Shown one piece after another: positions 8,664 to 16,712 of a stretch of DNA of 42,727 bases. The DNA is taken from NCBI RefSeq assembly GCF_003436425.1, contig NZ_QSPK01000002.1, positions 1-42,727 on the forward strand, read 5' to 3'. The notes beneath the pieces were generated by a model that worked only from the letters and a program-made list of their open reading frames with translations, did no database searches and was not told the DNA's origin. The DNA is from Eubacterium sp. TM05-53 (lineage in GTDB: Bacteria; Bacillota_I; Bacilli_A; Erysipelotrichales; Erysipelotrichaceae). Within the stretch, counting starts at the first letter, position 1. Every line of letters starts with the position of its first letter. The position numbers and the translations under genes are program-made.

Positions 8664-8702
8664 TTTACAGAAAATTAACATAAATTTAATATTGTTTTGA
8701 CA
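8664..8702 (+). promoter_or_regulatory. Four phased PhoP-like boxes (Pho box) and -35 region
   Basis: TTTACA (8664), TTAACA (8675), TTAATA (8686) and TTGACA (8697) occur exactly 11 bases apart. This is the arrangement of PhoP binding sites described in Bacillus subtilis, TT(A/T/C)ACA repeats separated by about 5 bases. The last box doubles as a -35-like hexamer; CATAAT at 8715-8720 is the likely -10, at a short spacing typical of activator-dependent promoters. The downstream gene is a phosphate transporter. Confidence 0.7.
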
Positions 8703-8782
8703 TTGTTTTTATTGCATAATAAAGACGTCGCGATATGCGTAAAAATTGAAAATTAAATATTCATTTTATAAAGGAGTTCAAG

Positions 8783-10591
8783 ATGGAAATAGTTACAATG
8801 GTCTTATCCCTATTAGGAGGCATTGCGTTATTTTTGTTCGGTATGTCATTAATGGGCGATGGACTAAAAAGCGTAGCCGGTAACAAGTTAGAAGCATTCT
8901 TGTACAAGATGACAAACACAAGCTTAAAAGGTGTTGCCTTAGGTGCAGGTGTTACTTCTGTTATTCAATCTAGTAGTGCCACGACAGTAATGGTCATTGG
9001 TTTTGTTAACTCAGGTATGATGAAACTAAGACAAGCTATCGGTATTATCATGGGTGCCAATATTGGTACAAGTATTACCGGTTGGATATTGTGTTTATCT
9101 TATGTTGGTGGTTCTAGTGGAATCGCAAGCTTATTTTCAACAGCTATGATCACAACATTGTTTGCGTTTATTGGTATTTGTTTAAAAACATTTGGAAAAC
9201 GTACTACACATAAAAATGTTGGAAATATCATGCTTGGATTTGCGATTTTAATGACAGGTATGCAACAAATGAGTGGAGCCGTTTCGCCATTAAGAACAAA
9301 CGAAACATTCATTAGTATGCTTACAATGTTCTCAAATCCAATCATGGGTATTCTTGTTGGTATTTTGTTTACTGCTGTTTTACAAAGTGCAAGTGCAGCG
9401 ATTGGTATCTTACAAGCACTATCTATGACAGGCTCATTGACATTTGCGGCAGCCTTTCCAATTAACTTAGGAATTGGTATTGGTGCTGCCTGTCCTGTGT
9501 TGATTTCTGCCTTAAGTGCAAATAAAAATGGTAAACGTACCGCATTAGAATATTTGATCAACGACTTATTTGGTATGATTATCTGGTCAATTCTATTCTA
9601 TGGTTCAAATGTATTTATGCATTATAGCTTTGTGAATAAAGTTATGTCTCCAGTAAATATCGCATTAATGAATACAGCTATTCGTTGTGGAAATGTATTA
9701 GTATTATTTTGGTTCATTCCTCAAATTGAAAAATTATTGATGCGTATTGTCAAAGACAGTCCAGAAGATCTAGAAGAACAAGCTGACTTTGATTTACTAG
9801 AAGAACGTTTGATTCCGTATCCTGCTTTGGCGATTGCACAATGTCATCGTGTCATGAATGGTATGGCTAAAAAGGTGCGTAATAACGTGAATCGTTCAAT
9901 GAACTTGATTAATGAGTTTAAACCAGAAAAATATGATAAAGTACATCGTAAAGAAAATTTGATTGATAAATATGAAGCACGTTTAGGTTCTTATTTAATG
10001 CAGCTGACAAAACAAGCATTAAATACAGAACAAACTCGACAAGCTTCTTTATATCTTCATACTATTAGTGACTTTGAAAGAATTGGAGATCACGCTGCAG
10101 ATATTGCCGATATGTCAAAGAGTATTAATGAAAATCGTATGGCAATGTCAGATGCCGCTATGGATGAGTTAAACCTTGTTATGGAGGCTGTTCGTGAATC
10201 TATGAATATGACATATCATGCTTATTTAGAAGATGATTTAGCTTTGGCTCGACGCGTATCTCCATTAGGAATTGTCATTCGTGGACTTTGTGATGAAATG
10301 AAATTGCGCCACGTTGAACGTTTATCACAAGGAAACTGTGGCCTTGAAGAAGGTACAGTATTCAATGATTTATTAAATAGTTTAAACCGTATCGCTACAC
10401 ACTGTGCAAGTAGTATGGTGGCTTTGATTAAGATTCGTGAAAAAGATACAGATATTCATATTCACGATTCCAAAGTATATGCGATCGAAGGTGACGATTA
10501 TAAAACAACATTGGCTGAGTACCATGAAAAATATGATCTTGGACAAAGAGAAGGTCGTATTGTCAGTATGGAAGATGAACAAGTTGAATAA
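8783..10591 (+). CDS. Na/Pi cotransporter family protein with PhoU-like domain
   Basis: The 602-residue membrane protein has two Na/Pi cotransporter (NptA/PF02690) repeats: VIQSSSATTVMVIGFVNSG with IIMGANIGTSITGW, and AVLQSASAAIGILQAL with LGIGIGAACPVLISAL. The C-terminal ~250 residues are helical and PhoU-like, including LHTISDFERIGDHAADIADM. It most likely imports phosphate with sodium; homologues may also export. AAGGAGTTCAAG precedes the ATG. It is a single-gene unit, with phased PhoP-like boxes upstream and a two-way terminator downstream. Confidence 0.92.
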   Translation: MEIVTMVLSLLGGIALFLFGMSLMGDGLKSVAGNKLEAFLYKMTNTSLKGVALGAGVTSVIQSSSATTVMVIGFVNSGMMKLRQAIGIIMGANIGTSITGWILCLSYVGGSSGIASLFSTAMITTLFAFIGICLKTFGKRTTHKNVGNIMLGFAILMTGMQQMSGAVSPLRTNETFISMLTMFSNPIMGILVGILFTAVLQSASAAIGILQALSMTGSLTFAAAFPINLGIGIGAACPVLISALSANKNGKRTALEYLINDLFGMIIWSILFYGSNVFMHYSFVNKVMSPVNIALMNTAIRCGNVLVLFWFIPQIEKLLMRIVKDSPEDLEEQADFDLLEERLIPYPALAIAQCHRVMNGMAKKVRNNVNRSMNLINEFKPEKYDKVHRKENLIDKYEARLGSYLMQLTKQALNTEQTRQASLYLHTISDFERIGDHAADIADMSKSINENRMAMSDAAMDELNLVMEAVRESMNMTYHAYLEDDLALARRVSPLGIVIRGLCDEMKLRHVERLSQGNCGLEEGTVFNDLLNSLNRIATHCASSMVALIKIREKDTDIHIHDSKVYAIEGDDYKTTLAEYHEKYDLGQREGRIVSMEDEQVE

Positions 10592-10598
10592 TGTAAAT

Positions 10599-10620
10599 AA
10601 GGCCTGATGATTCAGGCCTT
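10599..10620. terminator. Bidirectional terminator between convergent genes
   Basis: AAGGCCTGA TGAT TCAGGCCTT is a perfect 9-bp stem with a four-base loop. It lies 7 bases after the transporter stop and overlaps the stop codon of the minus-strand kinase gene (10612-10614). Confidence 0.8.
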
Positions 10621-11646
10621 TGATGTATCTATTTTTATGTCACATATGTCTTGGATTGAAAAAGTCTTAAAATAAAGTTCTTCTAAAGGAATCCATCGTT
10701 GAATAAAATTGTTCAACATATTTGGGTTCCTTTTTTCAAGTCTTGAAAGTTGTTCTTGTTTATCTACAGTTAAGAAAACAGAATACGAATAATATCTTTG
10801 AAGATCTGAGTGCATCGAATAAGAACCTTCAATGACATTAAATGATTTATATGGAATTAAGTGAGCAGATTGTATTGACAAAGTTGAACAATTGAATTTA
10901 CGCAGCTTTATATCTTCATGTTTGGATAGTGGAATCAAGACCTCTTGTTCAAATCGTTCATGATCTACATTTTCTCCAGGACTTTCAAGCCTTTCCTTTG
11001 TCCTTTGATGGGGTTGTAAGAAAAAGTCATCCATTTTAAATACGTTACAGTCATATATTTGTTTTAAAAGATTTGAAAGTGTAGTCTTACCCGAAGCACA
11101 ACATCCGTCGATTGAAATAATAGAAGGATGCTTGTTGTCGATATGCTTAAATAGTTTTAAGAAGGGGACGTACTTTTTATGTATTAAGCGATAAGATGGA
11201 TGGTACAATTCATTGAATGTATTGGAATGATGAATGGCAGGATATCCATCTTCTTTCCATTTTAAAAGAGTTGGCTTAGCGTTGTTTAAAGAAAATGGTA
11301 GTTCCTTATTGGAAATCATATCGATAAGGATTTGAAGCTTTTCTTCGAGCTGTTCCTTGCCATTTTTTTCTTGTTGACTTGATAAAATAAATAAAGTACT
11401 TAGTGTATTAACGCTCAATCCATAATTTAAATGAAGACGAACATAATCCCCATCTAGATATTCAATGGAATTACATGTATCCAGTTTTGTATCGAGTTCT
11501 TGTTGGATCTGTTTTTGAACTGTGTCAGGATTTGAAAGTAAGTGTTCACACCCAAAACTGCTTTGGTATAAAAATTTCATTAAATCCTGTAGTTCTAGTT
11601 GTGGGTATGTTTGAAATTGGTTGAGTATATATGATTTTGTGTTCAT
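10612..11646 (-). CDS. P-loop kinase (uridine kinase-like) with unknown N-terminal domain
   Basis: The 344-residue protein has a Walker A (GCCASGKTTLSNLL) at about residue 180, followed by a KMDDFF lid-like segment and HERFEQEVLIPL. These features fit the uridine kinase/phosphoribulokinase class of the C-terminal half. The first ~165 residues (FLYQSSFGCEHLL, LDGDYVRLHLNYGL, PTLLKWKEDGYPAIHHS) form a separate conserved-looking region I cannot assign. Likely a small-molecule phosphotransferase; substrate unknown. It is transcribed alone, divergent from the MetE-like gene. The start ATG is at 11646. Confidence 0.7.
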   Translation of the reverse strand: MNTKSYILNQFQTYPQLELQDLMKFLYQSSFGCEHLLSNPDTVQKQIQQELDTKLDTCNSIEYLDGDYVRLHLNYGLSVNTLSTLFILSSQQEKNGKEQLEEKLQILIDMISNKELPFSLNNAKPTLLKWKEDGYPAIHHSNTFNELYHPSYRLIHKKYVPFLKLFKHIDNKHPSIISIDGCCASGKTTLSNLLKQIYDCNVFKMDDFFLQPHQRTKERLESPGENVDHERFEQEVLIPLSKHEDIKLRKFNCSTLSIQSAHLIPYKSFNVIEGSYSMHSDLQRYYSYSVFLTVDKQEQLSRLEKRNPNMLNNFIQRWIPLEELYFKTFSIQDICDIKIDTSKA

Positions 11647-11772
11647 AAAAATTATTTTATCACGTTCTTTAATTTTCTATTATAGATAAAAGTTATAACG
11701 GATGCATATTATTAAATATTATCAATAATTAATTAGAAATGATAAAATGATGACGTTGGAGGAAATTTACTA

Positions 11773-12873
11773 ATGTTGAATATTAAATACGATATTGTGG
11801 GATCTTTTTTAAGACCACAGGAAATTAAAGAGGCACGTGCTAAATTCAATAATAATGAAATCACATATGAACAATTGCGTGATGTAGAGGATGAACAAAT
11901 CGCAAAATTAGTTGCGAAGGAAGTACAACATGGATTGAAGTTTGTGACAGATGGAGAATTCCGTCGTCGCTGGTGGCATTTAGATTGGTTAAAAGAATTT
12001 GATGGTTTTACGACAAAACATTTGGATAAATTTATTAATGGAAGAAACAATCATATTGAATTAGGTAGGATTGAAGGTAAGATTTCTTATGATCCAAATA
12101 AAGCACATAAAGAAATGTACGCATGGGATTTCTTGAAGAATGAGGCAAGTAAATATGGTGTAGAAGCCAAGAAGTGTATTTCTGGACCAAACATGATTTT
12201 GATTGATAATTTTTTACAGTTAGGTATCAAAGATACGCCATACTATGGAACAGATATTGAAGCAGTCATTGATGATATTGGATTGGCATATCAGGCAGCC
12301 ATTCGTGATTTCTACAATCATGGATGTCGCTACATTCAAATTGATGATACTTCATGGACCTATATGATTGATGATACATTTGTATCAAAAGTAGAAGGTT
12401 TAGGTTATACAAAGGCACAAGTATTAGATTGGTTTGTGCGTGTTAGTACTAAGGCTTTAGAAAATCGTCCAGAAGATATGCAGATTGCGACACACTTCTG
12501 TAAAGGAAACTTCAAAGGAAATCCATTATTCCACGGATTTTATGATACGATTGCCAAGTCTGTTGCGAGCATTCCATACGATGGATATTTTGTAGAATAT
12601 GATGATGCTCGTAGCGGAACATTTGATCCTTGGGCTGTTTTAAAAGGTACTGGCCGTACATTTGTAGCTGGCTTGATTTCTACAAAGCGTAAAGAATTAG
12701 AAGAGCATGATGCGATTAAGGCACGTTATGAACAAGCTAAAGCTGTAGTCGGTGAGAATATTGCACTTTCTCCACAATGTGGATTTGCCTCTGTTGAAGA
12801 AGGTAACTGCATTGATGAGGAAACACAATGGAAGAAAATTGATTTATTGGTATCTTGCCAAGACTTTATTTAA
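11773..12873 (+). CDS. MetE C-terminal-like cobalamin-independent methyltransferase
   Basis: The 366-residue protein corresponds to the catalytic barrel of cobalamin-independent methionine synthase, without the N-terminal MetE domain: VGSFLRPQEIKEAR, VTDGEFRRRWWHLDW, YIQIDDTSW, the zinc-site THFCKGN and a late SPQCGFAS. It resembles Bacillus YxjG/YxjH, which methylate homocysteine in methionine recycling; the methyl donor here is unknown. GGAGGAAATTTACTA precedes the ATG. The ~125-base upstream region is too short for an S-box riboswitch and I see none. Confidence 0.85.
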   Translation: MLNIKYDIVGSFLRPQEIKEARAKFNNNEITYEQLRDVEDEQIAKLVAKEVQHGLKFVTDGEFRRRWWHLDWLKEFDGFTTKHLDKFINGRNNHIELGRIEGKISYDPNKAHKEMYAWDFLKNEASKYGVEAKKCISGPNMILIDNFLQLGIKDTPYYGTDIEAVIDDIGLAYQAAIRDFYNHGCRYIQIDDTSWTYMIDDTFVSKVEGLGYTKAQVLDWFVRVSTKALENRPEDMQIATHFCKGNFKGNPLFHGFYDTIAKSVASIPYDGYFVEYDDARSGTFDPWAVLKGTGRTFVAGLISTKRKELEEHDAIKARYEQAKAVVGENIALSPQCGFASVEEGNCIDEETQWKKIDLLVSCQDFI

Positions 12874-12900
12874 GAGGAATCGTTTGATTTCTCTTTTTTT
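12872..12900 (+). terminator. Terminator of the MetE-like gene
   Basis: AAGAGGAATC (12872-12881) pairs with GATTTCTCTT (12886-12895) with one G-U, loop GTTT, then T8. It begins inside the stop codon. The inserted element at 12902 abuts its T tract. Confidence 0.85.
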
Positions 12901-12901
12901 T

Positions 12902-12929
12902 AAAAGCTCCTCTTTTGCAAATGGGTGGT
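12902..12929 (+). repeat. Left 28-bp terminal inverted repeat
   Basis: Perfect reverse complement of 13240-13267; begins AAAAGCTCC and ends GGGTGGT. Confidence 0.95.
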
Positions 12930-12940
12930 GAATAGAAACG

Positions 12941-13216
12941 TGAGCAATTTTGTTAGTACCACATCTAGCAAAAAAAACAAAGGGATTATCAGATAAAGAC
13001 AATCCCTTATATCCAGTTAACAATCTTCATTTACTGTTAAAACGTTTTATAAGAAATCATGGATCTTATGATAGAGAGCACCTCCAAGACTGGCTGAACC
13101 TATTTTGGTTGATTATGAATGTGTCAAAGGTCAAGTATGATAAAGTATTAAAATTTATAGAAATGGCAGTTTTGTCGCCAAAAAAAATTGCGTTATTGGG
13201 ATTCAATGAGCTCTAA
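12941..13216 (+). pseudogene. Transposase C-terminal fragment
   Basis: The frame is open from 12944 to the stop at 13216, about 90 residues. PVNNLHLLLKRFIRN, then LQDWLNLFWLIMN and a closing KVLKFIEMAVLSPKK look like the C-terminal helices of a DDE transposase, possibly IS1595-like (NSLHxxxKxF...YLxxYLxWF pattern). The catalytic domain is missing, so it is a remnant inside the inverted-repeat element. A TTG at 12950 could start translation but there is no ribosome site. Confidence 0.5.
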
Positions 13217-13239
13217 GCACAGTAAATAAGCGAATAATT

Positions 13240-13267
13240 ACCACCCATTTGCAAAAGAGGAGCTTTT
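13240..13267 (-). repeat. Right 28-bp terminal inverted repeat
   Basis: Perfect reverse complement of 12902-12929. Confidence 0.95.
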
Positions 13268-13268
13268 T

Positions 13269-13298
13269 AAAAAAAAGAACAAGCATTTACTTGTTCTT
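13269..13298 (-). terminator. Terminator of tgt
   Basis: On the minus strand GAACAAG, six-base loop, CTTGTTC (plus two flanking A-T pairs) is followed by T6-8. The tgt stop codon (13287-13289) lies in the loop. Confidence 0.85.
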
Positions 13299-14498
13299 GT
13301 AGTATGAATTTAAAAAAGATTCTTTGAATTCTTTAAATGTACTATCTAAAATAGCTTGTCGAGCTTGTTCAGTTAAACGGATGATAAAGCGAAGATTATG
13401 TATAGAAGCAAGTTCGAAATACTTTGCGGATTCCGTACGATCTTGTGATTTCCATAGTCTTCTTAATTCACCAAGTGTGATATGAGATAGACAAGTAGGG
13501 CAATCACAACCTTCATCGATAATTTCATCGCTATCTCTATATTTTGATAGATTGATAGGACCATGCATTGTATACAATCTTCCATGTCTTGCCTCTCTTG
13601 TAGGAGCTACACAATCAAATGTGTCGGCACCATTTTCTGTACCAATCAAGATATCATCTGGATGAGACAATCCTAATAAGTGTCTTGGTTTATTTTCAGG
13701 GAGTTCTTCGTTACACCAAGTTAAGATATCACCTAGTGTTTCTTTAAGGAAAGCACCACCTAATCCATAACCATCAAAATCCATTTGAGCGTACTTTTTA
13801 CAAGTTGATCTTCTTAGATCTTCCCAACGTCCACCTTGGATTACACCATATAAAGATTGATGGTAGCCTAAATCATCACAATGTTTCTTATGTTCATCAA
13901 GACTTCTCTTTGCCCAACGCTCAGTTCTTGCCAAGGATTCAACGTTATATTCGTATGTATCGGCTAAAGAAGTTAATTCATCATAGGCCATATGAATATC
14001 GGCTCCAATGCGACATTGAATTTGCATACTTTCTTCTGGACCAATAAAATCTTCTTGACCTGTAAATGGATCGTGAAAGTGTACGCCATTTTCTGTTACG
14101 TGGGCCAAACGCTTTTCTTCTTCGGTATTCTTCATATTGTCTTCACGTTTCATGCTGACAACTTTTCCGCAGCCAGAACCTAAAGACATCACTTGAAATC
14201 CACCGGAATCCGTTAAGGTTGGACCGTTCCATTTTGACCATGCGGATAAACCTCCATTGGCGGCAATCTCAGGGGAAATGTTTCGTAAATGATATCCATT
14301 ACTCAACATAGCTTGAGCATTAATACTTTTTAATTCTTCCATAGAAACAAAGCGAACTTCACCATGTGTTCCTACACACATGAATGCCGGCGTTTTAATG
14401 TCTCCATGAGGTGTATGTATAATTCCGGCTCTTCCTAAATGACCAGGAATTCTTTTTTCAATTTCAAAATAAAATTTATTGTCGTTCTTGTATTCCAT
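13287..14498 (-). CDS. tgt: tRNA-guanine transglycosylase family protein (divergent)
   Basis: It exchanges G34 of GUN-anticodon tRNAs for a 7-deazaguanine in queuosine synthesis or salvage. The protein has 403 residues, slightly longer than the usual ~375. Present are the general-base Asp97 in TLTDSGGFQ, DCVAPTREARHG with the nucleophile Asp, and the zinc site CDCPTC with a following His. The base-binding pocket differs: typical FDECTP reads YDELTS and typical GGLAVGE reads GGAFLKE. ATG 14498 has GGAGGAATTT before it; the TTG four codons upstream lies inside that ribosome site. No queuosine biosynthesis genes are in the window. Confidence 0.88.
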   Translation of the reverse strand: MEYKNDNKFYFEIEKRIPGHLGRAGIIHTPHGDIKTPAFMCVGTHGEVRFVSMEELKSINAQAMLSNGYHLRNISPEIAANGGLSAWSKWNGPTLTDSGGFQVMSLGSGCGKVVSMKREDNMKNTEEEKRLAHVTENGVHFHDPFTGQEDFIGPEESMQIQCRIGADIHMAYDELTSLADTYEYNVESLARTERWAKRSLDEHKKHCDDLGYHQSLYGVIQGGRWEDLRRSTCKKYAQMDFDGYGLGGAFLKETLGDILTWCNEELPENKPRHLLGLSHPDDILIGTENGADTFDCVAPTREARHGRLYTMHGPINLSKYRDSDEIIDEGCDCPTCLSHITLGELRRLWKSQDRTESAKYFELASIHNLRFIIRLTEQARQAILDSTFKEFKESFLNSYYKNK

Positions 14499-14530
14499 AA
14501 ATTCCTCCAACCCATTTATTCTATCACATA

Positions 14531-14737
14531 TTAGCGGCGTCTTATATAGAAGATTATGCTGAGTATAGCGATAATACCGGCAATATATCCAATGGATTGA
14601 ATGTTAAGAAGATTAATGGTTTGTCCTCCAATAAAATATCCTAATCCAATACCTAGATTAAAAATACCTAAGAAAATCGACATTGTTACAGAACTTGTGT
14701 TTTCATCGATCGCCAATATCGTCTCTGATTGACAAGA
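14531..14737 (-). pseudogene. MFS transporter C-terminal remnant
   Basis: About 68 codons remain. LAIDENTSSVTMSIF, FNLGIGLGYFIGG and two hydrophobic segments ending in IRRR match the last two membrane helices of a major facilitator transporter. An in-frame stop (14738-14740) lies just upstream and the remaining ~330 residues are gone, so the gene is dead. The TTG at 14716 is only an internal Leu codon. Confidence 0.7.
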
Positions 14738-14850
14738 CTAGAACATATACCGCACACTATACACATATGGATACTGTACTTGGTTTTTTAATGCAATCTA
14801 AGAACAGTCGTCACTTCGATGCGGAGAGGTTCAATTTAGCACAACTCTTG

Positions 14851-14879
14851 TTGAAAACCCCATTTTTTCTTTCTATAAT
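14851..14879 (+). promoter_or_regulatory. Promoter of rdgB-trmL
   Basis: TTGAAA (14851-14856), 17 bases, TATAAT (14874-14879). Transcription would start near 14886, giving only a ~10-base leader that still contains GGTGAT before the ATG at 14896. Confidence 0.75.
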
Positions 14880-14895
14880 ATATATCGGTGATAAA

Positions 14896-15471
14896 ATGAA
14901 AAAAACAATTTGGATAGCAACGAGCAATGCTCATAAAGTCGAAGAGTTTCAGACGATGTTGAAGGATTGCCAAGTTAAATGCTTAAAAGATCTAGGTCAT
15001 AAGATTGATATTGTAGAAGATGGTACAACATTTGAAGAGAATGCGCTAATTAAAGCTCGTACTTTATTTAATGAACTTCATGAACCTGTAATCAGTGATG
15101 ATTCTGGTTTGGAAGTAGATGCGATGGATAAGAAGCCAGGTGTGTATTCAGCTCGTTTTTTAGGTGAAGGCACAAGCTATGATATCAAGAATCAATATAT
15201 TATAGATCAGGTAAAGGGAAAAACACGTACGGCTCGTTATGTGTGTGTCATTGCCTATATTGATGAAGATGGAAAAGAACATGTATATCGTGGAGAGTGT
15301 GAAGGTTTGATTCATGATAAAATGGTTGGAACAAATGGCTTTGGATATGATCCAATCTTCTATTATCCTGAATTTAAGACAACACTTGCCAATGTGAGTG
15401 AAGAAAAGAAAAATAGTGTATCTCATAGAGGGGTTGCACTTGAGAAATTTTTAAAGGATTGGAGTAAATAA
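14896..15471 (+). CDS. rdgB: XTP/dITP pyrophosphatase (RdgB/HAM1 family)
   Basis: It hydrolyses non-canonical purine triphosphates (ITP, dITP, XTP) to monophosphates, cleaning the nucleotide pool. The 191-residue protein begins KTIWIATSNAHKVEEF and shows FEENALIKA, SDDSGLEVDAMDKKPGVYSARF, GTNGFGYDPIFYYP and KNSVSHRGVALEKF. Open frame continues upstream to 14683 but crosses the promoter, so ATG 14896 is chosen. trmL starts one base after its stop codon. Confidence 0.94.
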   Translation: MKKTIWIATSNAHKVEEFQTMLKDCQVKCLKDLGHKIDIVEDGTTFEENALIKARTLFNELHEPVISDDSGLEVDAMDKKPGVYSARFLGEGTSYDIKNQYIIDQVKGKTRTARYVCVIAYIDEDGKEHVYRGECEGLIHDKMVGTNGFGYDPIFYYPEFKTTLANVSEEKKNSVSHRGVALEKFLKDWSK

Positions 15472-15472
15472 T

Positions 15473-15994
15473 ATGTTGCATGTAGTATTGTATGAACCTG
15501 AAATTCCCCAAAATACAGGAAATATCATAAGAACTTGTATGGCTACGGGTTCGCGTTTACATTTAATTGAACCATTGGGTTTTTCTTTGGATGAAAAGCA
15601 TTTGCGTCGTTCAGGAATGGATTATATTAAGGATGCGGATATCCATATTCATAAAGATTGGGATGCGTTTGTGGCTGAAAATCCAAGTGAACACTATTAT
15701 TTTATGACTCGTTATGGTAAAAAAGCACCTAGTGAATTTGATTTTACTAAAGAAGAAGGCGATGTTTATTTGGTTCTTGGAAAAGAAAGTACAGGTGTTG
15801 ATAAAAAAATTCTTCAACATCATTTAGATACTTGTATGCGTTTGCCTATGGTCGCAAATGCGAGAAGTTTGAATTTGTCCAATTGTGCTGCCATTATCGT
15901 TTATGAAGTATTACGCCAACTTGATTATCCTGGACTAAGTACACATGAAGAACTTAAGGGAGAGGATTGGCTTGAAAATCTTAAGATTGATTGA
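15473..15994 (+). CDS. trmL: tRNA (cytidine/uridine-34-2'-O)-methyltransferase TrmL
   Basis: A 173-residue SPOUT methyltransferase that 2'-O-methylates the wobble base of tRNA-Leu isoacceptors. Signatures are VLYEPEIPQNTGNIIRTC at the start, HLIEPLGF, the knot motif LVLGKESTGVD, and RSLNLSNCAAIIVYE near the end. Length is close to the family norm (~155-170). It is translationally coupled to rdgB upstream and overlaps the membrane protein gene downstream. Confidence 0.94.
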   Translation: MLHVVLYEPEIPQNTGNIIRTCMATGSRLHLIEPLGFSLDEKHLRRSGMDYIKDADIHIHKDWDAFVAENPSEHYYFMTRYGKKAPSEFDFTKEEGDVYLVLGKESTGVDKKILQHHLDTCMRLPMVANARSLNLSNCAAIIVYEVLRQLDYPGLSTHEELKGEDWLENLKID

Positions 15995-16505
15995 TCGTTA
16001 TGTAGATTCGTTTGAAAAGCGAATCTTTATTTTTGTTATATTTATAACAATGTATTGGTTGTGGCAGAATATTTGGCAGTTATTATTATTTTATAAAGTA
16101 TATTTTATAGCTGATTATGAAAGCTTGTTCAATTTGCAGGCGCATCTATCCAATTATGAATCGAGTGTTTTGATTCGTATTATATATTATGTGATTTCAA
16201 ATCCATCATTGAACATGGCTGGTCTTGTTAGTTGTATAAAATTGATAGACATAATGGGGATTGTAGGATTGCTGATTTTGGCTCAAAAATTTCAAATTAT
16301 TATCATTTTAAATGTATTTAAATACATTTGGTGTACCATTTGGATTGTAAAAGGTATGAATTCTGCAAGTGTATATTTGGTAATAAATTGTTTAAAATGG
16401 CTTTCAATAGGCGGTTTGATCTTTGTTGGTATAGTGATTCTTCAATGGCTTTTTGGCTTGGTACGAATAATCTTAGAACACGATAGATTTGTTCACAATT
16501 TGTAG
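15972..16505 (+). CDS. Hypothetical integral membrane protein
   Basis: I do not recognise this protein. From the TTG at 15972 (preceded by GGGAGAGG at good spacing) it has 177 residues; an ATG at 15945 would lie deeper inside trmL. Four hydrophobic stretches are visible: FIFVIFITMYWLWQNI, a middle GIVGLLILA, IIIILNVFKYIWCTIWIV and LIFVGIVILQWLFGLV. The N-terminus is basic and short. It is coupled to trmL by overlap, but nothing links its function to tRNA modification. Confidence 0.6.
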   Translation: MKILRLIDRYVDSFEKRIFIFVIFITMYWLWQNIWQLLLFYKVYFIADYESLFNLQAHLSNYESSVLIRIIYYVISNPSLNMAGLVSCIKLIDIMGIVGLLILAQKFQIIIILNVFKYIWCTIWIVKGMNSASVYLVINCLKWLSIGGLIFVGIVILQWLFGLVRIILEHDRFVHNL

Positions 16506-16655
16506 ACAACGTTATACATGTTATAAATTATGTACAATTTTTTACAAAATCACATAATTTACCATAATTTATATTGAGATGCTTTATATAAAGGTTATTA
16601 AGAAATATTTAAGAAATTAATTACTAAAAAGTGCAAATGATTTTTTTGCGAAAAT

Positions 16656-16684
16656 TTGCAACAAAAATTAAATCTTGTTAAACT
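16656..16684 (+). promoter_or_regulatory. Promoter of second secreted wall-binding gene
   Basis: TTGCAA (16656-16661), 17 bases, TAAACT (16679-16684). It shares the TAAACT -10 and spacing with the paralogue's promoter at 3136-3164. The rest of 16506-16655 is A/T-rich with no clear feature. Confidence 0.5.
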
Positions 16685-16712
16685 TCAGTTGTTGCAACGA
16701 AGAGGTGATATG

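Larger units (their letters stand above)
12902..13267. mobile_element. 366-bp deletion derivative of an insertion sequence (MITE-like)
   Basis: Perfect 28-bp inverted repeats bound the segment (12902-12929 and 13240-13267; outer end AAAAGCTCCTC, inner end ATGGGTGGT). Between them is about 310 bases with only the C-terminal end of a transposase-like frame, beginning right after an in-frame stop near the left repeat. The element sits exactly between the T tracts of two convergent terminators. The flanking T/A runs hide any target duplication. The family is uncertain. Confidence 0.8.

Noticed and set aside
11655..11772. S-box or other methionine riboswitch before the MetE-like gene
   Set aside because: The gap is only ~125 bases, A/T-rich, without conserved riboswitch motifs or a terminator stem.
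14740..14850. Possible further gene remnant between the MFS fragment and rdgB
   Set aside because: A short open plus frame exists, but no recognisable protein motif or start signal supports it.
14683..14895. 71-codon N-terminal extension of rdgB
   Set aside because: It crosses a consensus promoter and the MFS remnant; the family start is MKKTIWIATSN.
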